From the NCBI GenBank assembly GCA_964386865.1, contig CAYLUN010000081.1:1-24602 (forward strand): 24,602 bases of DNA. Reading direction: 5' to 3'. Below the pieces are notes generated by a model that ran no database searches, was not told the DNA's origin, and saw only the letters and a program-made list of their open reading frames with translations. Shown here piece after piece: positions 22,881-24,602 of this stretch. A program made the translations under genes and the position numbers. How positions within the stretch are numbered: position 1 is the stretch's first letter; every line of letters begins with the position of its first letter. The DNA is from CAYLUN01 sp964386865 (GTDB lineage Bacteria; Verrucomicrobiota; Kiritimatiellia; RFP12; UBA1067).

Positions 22881-24022
22881 GCGGCAGCGCCACCCTCCGC
22901 AGGCTCTTCGGGCTGCCCGCCTCGGGCGGCCCGCTTGTGTTGCTCGCGCCCATGGCCGGCTACACCTCCGCGCCCATGCGCCGCCTCTGTCAGCGCCACG
23001 GCGCGGCTCTGTCCTACACGGAGATGACCAGCGACCTGGGCCTGCTGCACGCTTCGGACAAGACGTGGCACCTGCTCGAGACGTTCGAGGACGAGGGCCC
23101 CGTCGTCGCGCACCTCTACGGCACCGAGCCCGCCACGCTGGCCGAGGCCGCCGCCCAGGTCGAGGCCACCGGGCGCTTCGTCGCGATCGACCTCAACGCC
23201 GGCTGCCCCGTCCGCAAGGTCACCGCCAACGGCTCCGGCGCAGCGCTCATCAACGACCCGCCGCGCATCCACGACATCCTCGCCGCCATGCGCCGCGCCA
23301 TCAAGCTGCCCCTCACCATCAAGACCCGGCTCGGCCCCCGCCCAGACGCCGTCGCCATCTTCGAGGTCCTCGCGGCCGCCGAGGCCGCCGGCGCCGGAGC
23401 CCTCGCCCTCCACGGACGCTTCACATCCCAGGGCCACGGCGGCGACGTGCATCTGGAACTCATGGCCGAGGTCAAGCGCCGCGCCAAAATCCCCATCATC
23501 GGAAACGGCGGCGTCTGCTCGCCCCACGACGCGTGGCGCATGCTGCATGAGACCGGCGTCGACGCCGTCATGATCGCCCGCGCCGCCATCGGCAACCCGT
23601 GGATCTTCGAAGACACCCTCGCCGCGCTCGCCACCGGCGAGGAGCCGCCCGCACACGCCAGCGGCCGCACGCGGCGCGACCTCGACGCGGTCCGCGCCGC
23701 GCTGGACGAGCACATGGAGTCCGAACTCGACCTCGCCCGCCGCATCCGCGAGCGCTACCAGGTGCCGCGCGAAGCCCTCGGCCCCGAGGCGGCGCTGGCA
23801 GCCACCTTCCGCTGCCACCTCTTCCGGTACCTGCACGGCCTCAACGGCTCCTCCTACGTGCGCGGCCGCCTGCACGAACTCCACACCCTCGCCGAGATCC
23901 GCGCCGCGGTCGCGGGCTGCCTCGAGCGCGAAGCCGCCCACCGCGCCGTCGCACCCTCTCCCGCAGCCTACAGCCTGCAGCCGGCTGCCTTCTCTCCCGC
24001 CACCCGCTTCGCCATCACGTAG
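22877..24022 (+). CDS. dus: tRNA-dihydrouridine synthase
   Basis: 381 aa from the GTG at 22877, chosen because it overlaps the ilvD stop as GTGA and gives a family-like start; an ATG at 22796 would lie well inside ilvD. FMN-dependent reduction of uridines in the tRNA D-loop. Motifs: LAPMAGYTSAPMR near 24-36, DLNAGCPVRK with catalytic C110, IKTRLG, LHGRFTSQG, IIGNGGV and the phosphate-binding MIARAAIGNPW. The natural end is near VAGCLER; the last 25 or so residues (PSPAAYSLQPAAFSPAT and on) are low-complexity and partly encoded by a 7-bp repeat. The 3' end overlaps the end of the convergent GNAT gene by 55 bp. Confidence 0.94.
   Translation: MSGSATLRRLFGLPASGGPLVLLAPMAGYTSAPMRRLCQRHGAALSYTEMTSDLGLLHASDKTWHLLETFEDEGPVVAHLYGTEPATLAEAAAQVEATGRFVAIDLNAGCPVRKVTANGSGAALINDPPRIHDILAAMRRAIKLPLTIKTRLGPRPDAVAIFEVLAAAEAAGAGALALHGRFTSQGHGGDVHLELMAEVKRRAKIPIIGNGGVCSPHDAWRMLHETGVDAVMIARAAIGNPWIFEDTLAALATGEEPPAHASGRTRRDLDAVRAALDEHMESELDLARRIRERYQVPREALGPEAALAATFRCHLFRYLHGLNGSSYVRGRLHELHTLAEIRAAVAGCLEREAAHRAVAPSPAAYSLQPAAFSPATRFAIT
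23964..23991. repeat. CAGCCTN heptanucleotide repeat at the dus/GNAT convergent junction
   Basis: Three to four 7-bp units (CAGCCTA, CAGCCTG, CAGCCGG and a degenerate CTGCCTT). They encode part of the odd C-terminal tail of the Dus protein on the plus strand and the last codons plus the TAG stop of the GNAT gene on the minus strand. Confidence 0.7.
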
Positions 24023-24495
24023 TCGTCCATCACAAAGCCGCAGCCGATGTCGCTCACCACGGCTGATTCGCGCACAAAACCCGCGCGCTCGTAGAAGGCG
24101 ATGGAGCCGCTGTTGTGCTTGTTCACGGTGAGCCACAGCGTGTTCAGCCCCTGCTCGCGGCACCGCCGCTCCACAAACGCCACGACCTCCGTTCCGAGGC
24201 CTTGCCCCTGCCGCTCCGCGAGGATGTAGATCTTGCTTAGCATCAGCCGCTTCCCTGCGGCGTCCGGAACCAGCGCGAAGTACCCCGCCCGCACGCCGCC
24301 GTCGATCACCAGATAGTACTCGTAGCCGCCTGCTAGTTGATCCGAAACCGCCAGCTCGCTCTGAAACTTCTCCAGCATGTACGCCACCTGCTCGGCCCCG
24401 ATGAGCGGCGTGTAGTGGCGCTGCCACGTCTCGCGCGCCAGCGCCACCACCGCCTCGACCTCTTCCTTCGCCCTGACCCGCACCATCTCAGCCAT
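23968..24495 (-). CDS. GNAT-family N-acetyltransferase
   Basis: 175 aa with one GNAT domain. Central strands (YYLVIDGGVRAGYFAL), LSKIYILAE, the acetyl-CoA pyrophosphate loop RQGQGLG at 95-101 and NSGSIAFYERAGF near 128-140 are all in order. The substrate could be a small molecule or a protein N-terminus or side chain and cannot be read. The start at 24495 follows a GGGGAGGAA stretch. It lies 33 bp behind the gene that enters from the right edge, so it is probably cotranscribed with it. The last residues (EKAAGCRL) are encoded by a 7-bp repeat, and the gene overlaps dus tail to tail. Confidence 0.92.
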   Translation of the reverse strand: MAEMVRVRAKEEVEAVVALARETWQRHYTPLIGAEQVAYMLEKFQSELAVSDQLAGGYEYYLVIDGGVRAGYFALVPDAAGKRLMLSKIYILAERQGQGLGTEVVAFVERRCREQGLNTLWLTVNKHNSGSIAFYERAGFVRESAVVSDIGCGFVMDDYVMAKRVAGEKAAGCRL

Positions 24496-24528
24496 ACCCG
24501 CCCCCGTTCCTCCCCTTCCGCCGGCGCC

Positions 24529-24602
24529 TCAGTCGCCCCCATCTTCGACGCCGACGATCTTGCCGTCGAACATCTGCATCACCTGCTTGAGGGCGGGGTC
24601 GT
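24529..24602 (-). CDS. C-terminal end of a protein, probably DNA polymerase III subunit gamma/tau
   Basis: The last 23 codons of a minus-strand gene that enters from the right edge: DPALKQVMQMFDGKIVGVED, then GGD and TGA. A closing 'DPxLKxxxxxFxGKIVxVxx' segment is typical of the end of DnaX in many bacteria, but 23 residues are thin evidence. The GNAT gene follows 33 bp downstream on the same strand. Confidence 0.5.
   Translation of the reverse strand, partial: DPALKQVMQMFDGKIVGVEDGGD

Noticed and set aside
22832..24427. A 531-codon minus-strand frame opposite dus and the GNAT gene
   Set aside because: Out of frame with the GNAT motifs and antisense to the Dus catalytic motifs.
1..24602. 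tRNA, rRNA, CRISPR array, transposase or prophage genes
   Set aside because: Gaps between genes are short; none shows a cloverleaf, regular spaced repeats or mobile-element proteins.

Overview
The window is a dense, high-GC bacterial chromosome segment of housekeeping genes with a few accessory modules. Most genes abut or overlap by 1-4 bases. The mix suggests a PVC-group bacterium (Kiritimatiellota, Verrucomicrobiota or Lentisphaerota-like): a fused murC-murB followed by ddl, large secreted beta-helix/LamG-type carbohydrate proteins, an EfpL-type elongation factor, a HydG-like radical SAM enzyme and 7-bp tandem repeats at gene junctions. This placement is inference; there is no rRNA or other strong marker in the window.

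Layout. 1-3.1 kb (minus strand): a vapB-vapC toxin-antitoxin pair reads straight into a murC-murB fusion and then ddl, which runs off the left edge. 3.2-4.2 kb: an SppA-type S49 membrane protease, divergent from the next gene. 4.4-11.0 kb: two very large exported proteins facing each other tail to tail. One has an N-terminal carbohydrate-binding-like domain and a helical central region; the other is a right-handed beta-helix with a C-terminal LamG-like domain. Together they look like a polysaccharide-degradation locus. 11.0-12.5 kb: a less GC-rich accessory patch with an orphan 84-aa gene, a stretch full of inverted repeats, and a two-gene module in which a small basic protein overlaps a zeta-toxin-like kinase.

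12.6-16.2 kb: a regulated unit made of a HydG-like radical SAM protein and an AEC-family transporter (minus strand), divergent from an AraC-family regulator. The hydG promoter carries a perfect dyad over its -10 box, and its leader of about 140 nt can be closed by a perfect 10-bp long-range helix just upstream of the ribosome binding site. The HydG homologue lacks one cysteine of the C-terminal auxiliary cluster motif. 16.2-18.4 kb (minus): a metallophosphatase, ispD (isoprenoid synthesis) and a cob(I)alamin adenosyltransferase. 18.4-20.5 kb (plus): an exported metallo-beta-lactamase-fold hydrolase coupled to a family 4 glycosyltransferase. 20.5-24.0 kb (plus): efpL, ilvD and a tRNA-dihydrouridine synthase. 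24.0-24.6 kb (minus): a GNAT acetyltransferase behind the last codons of what is probably dnaX.

The signals most worth following are the HydG variant with its transporter, regulator and structured leader; the zeta-like kinase with its overlapping small partner; and the heptanucleotide repeats that lie exactly where genes start or stop and appear to have rewritten their ends. I see no rRNA, tRNA, CRISPR array, transposase or phage gene.
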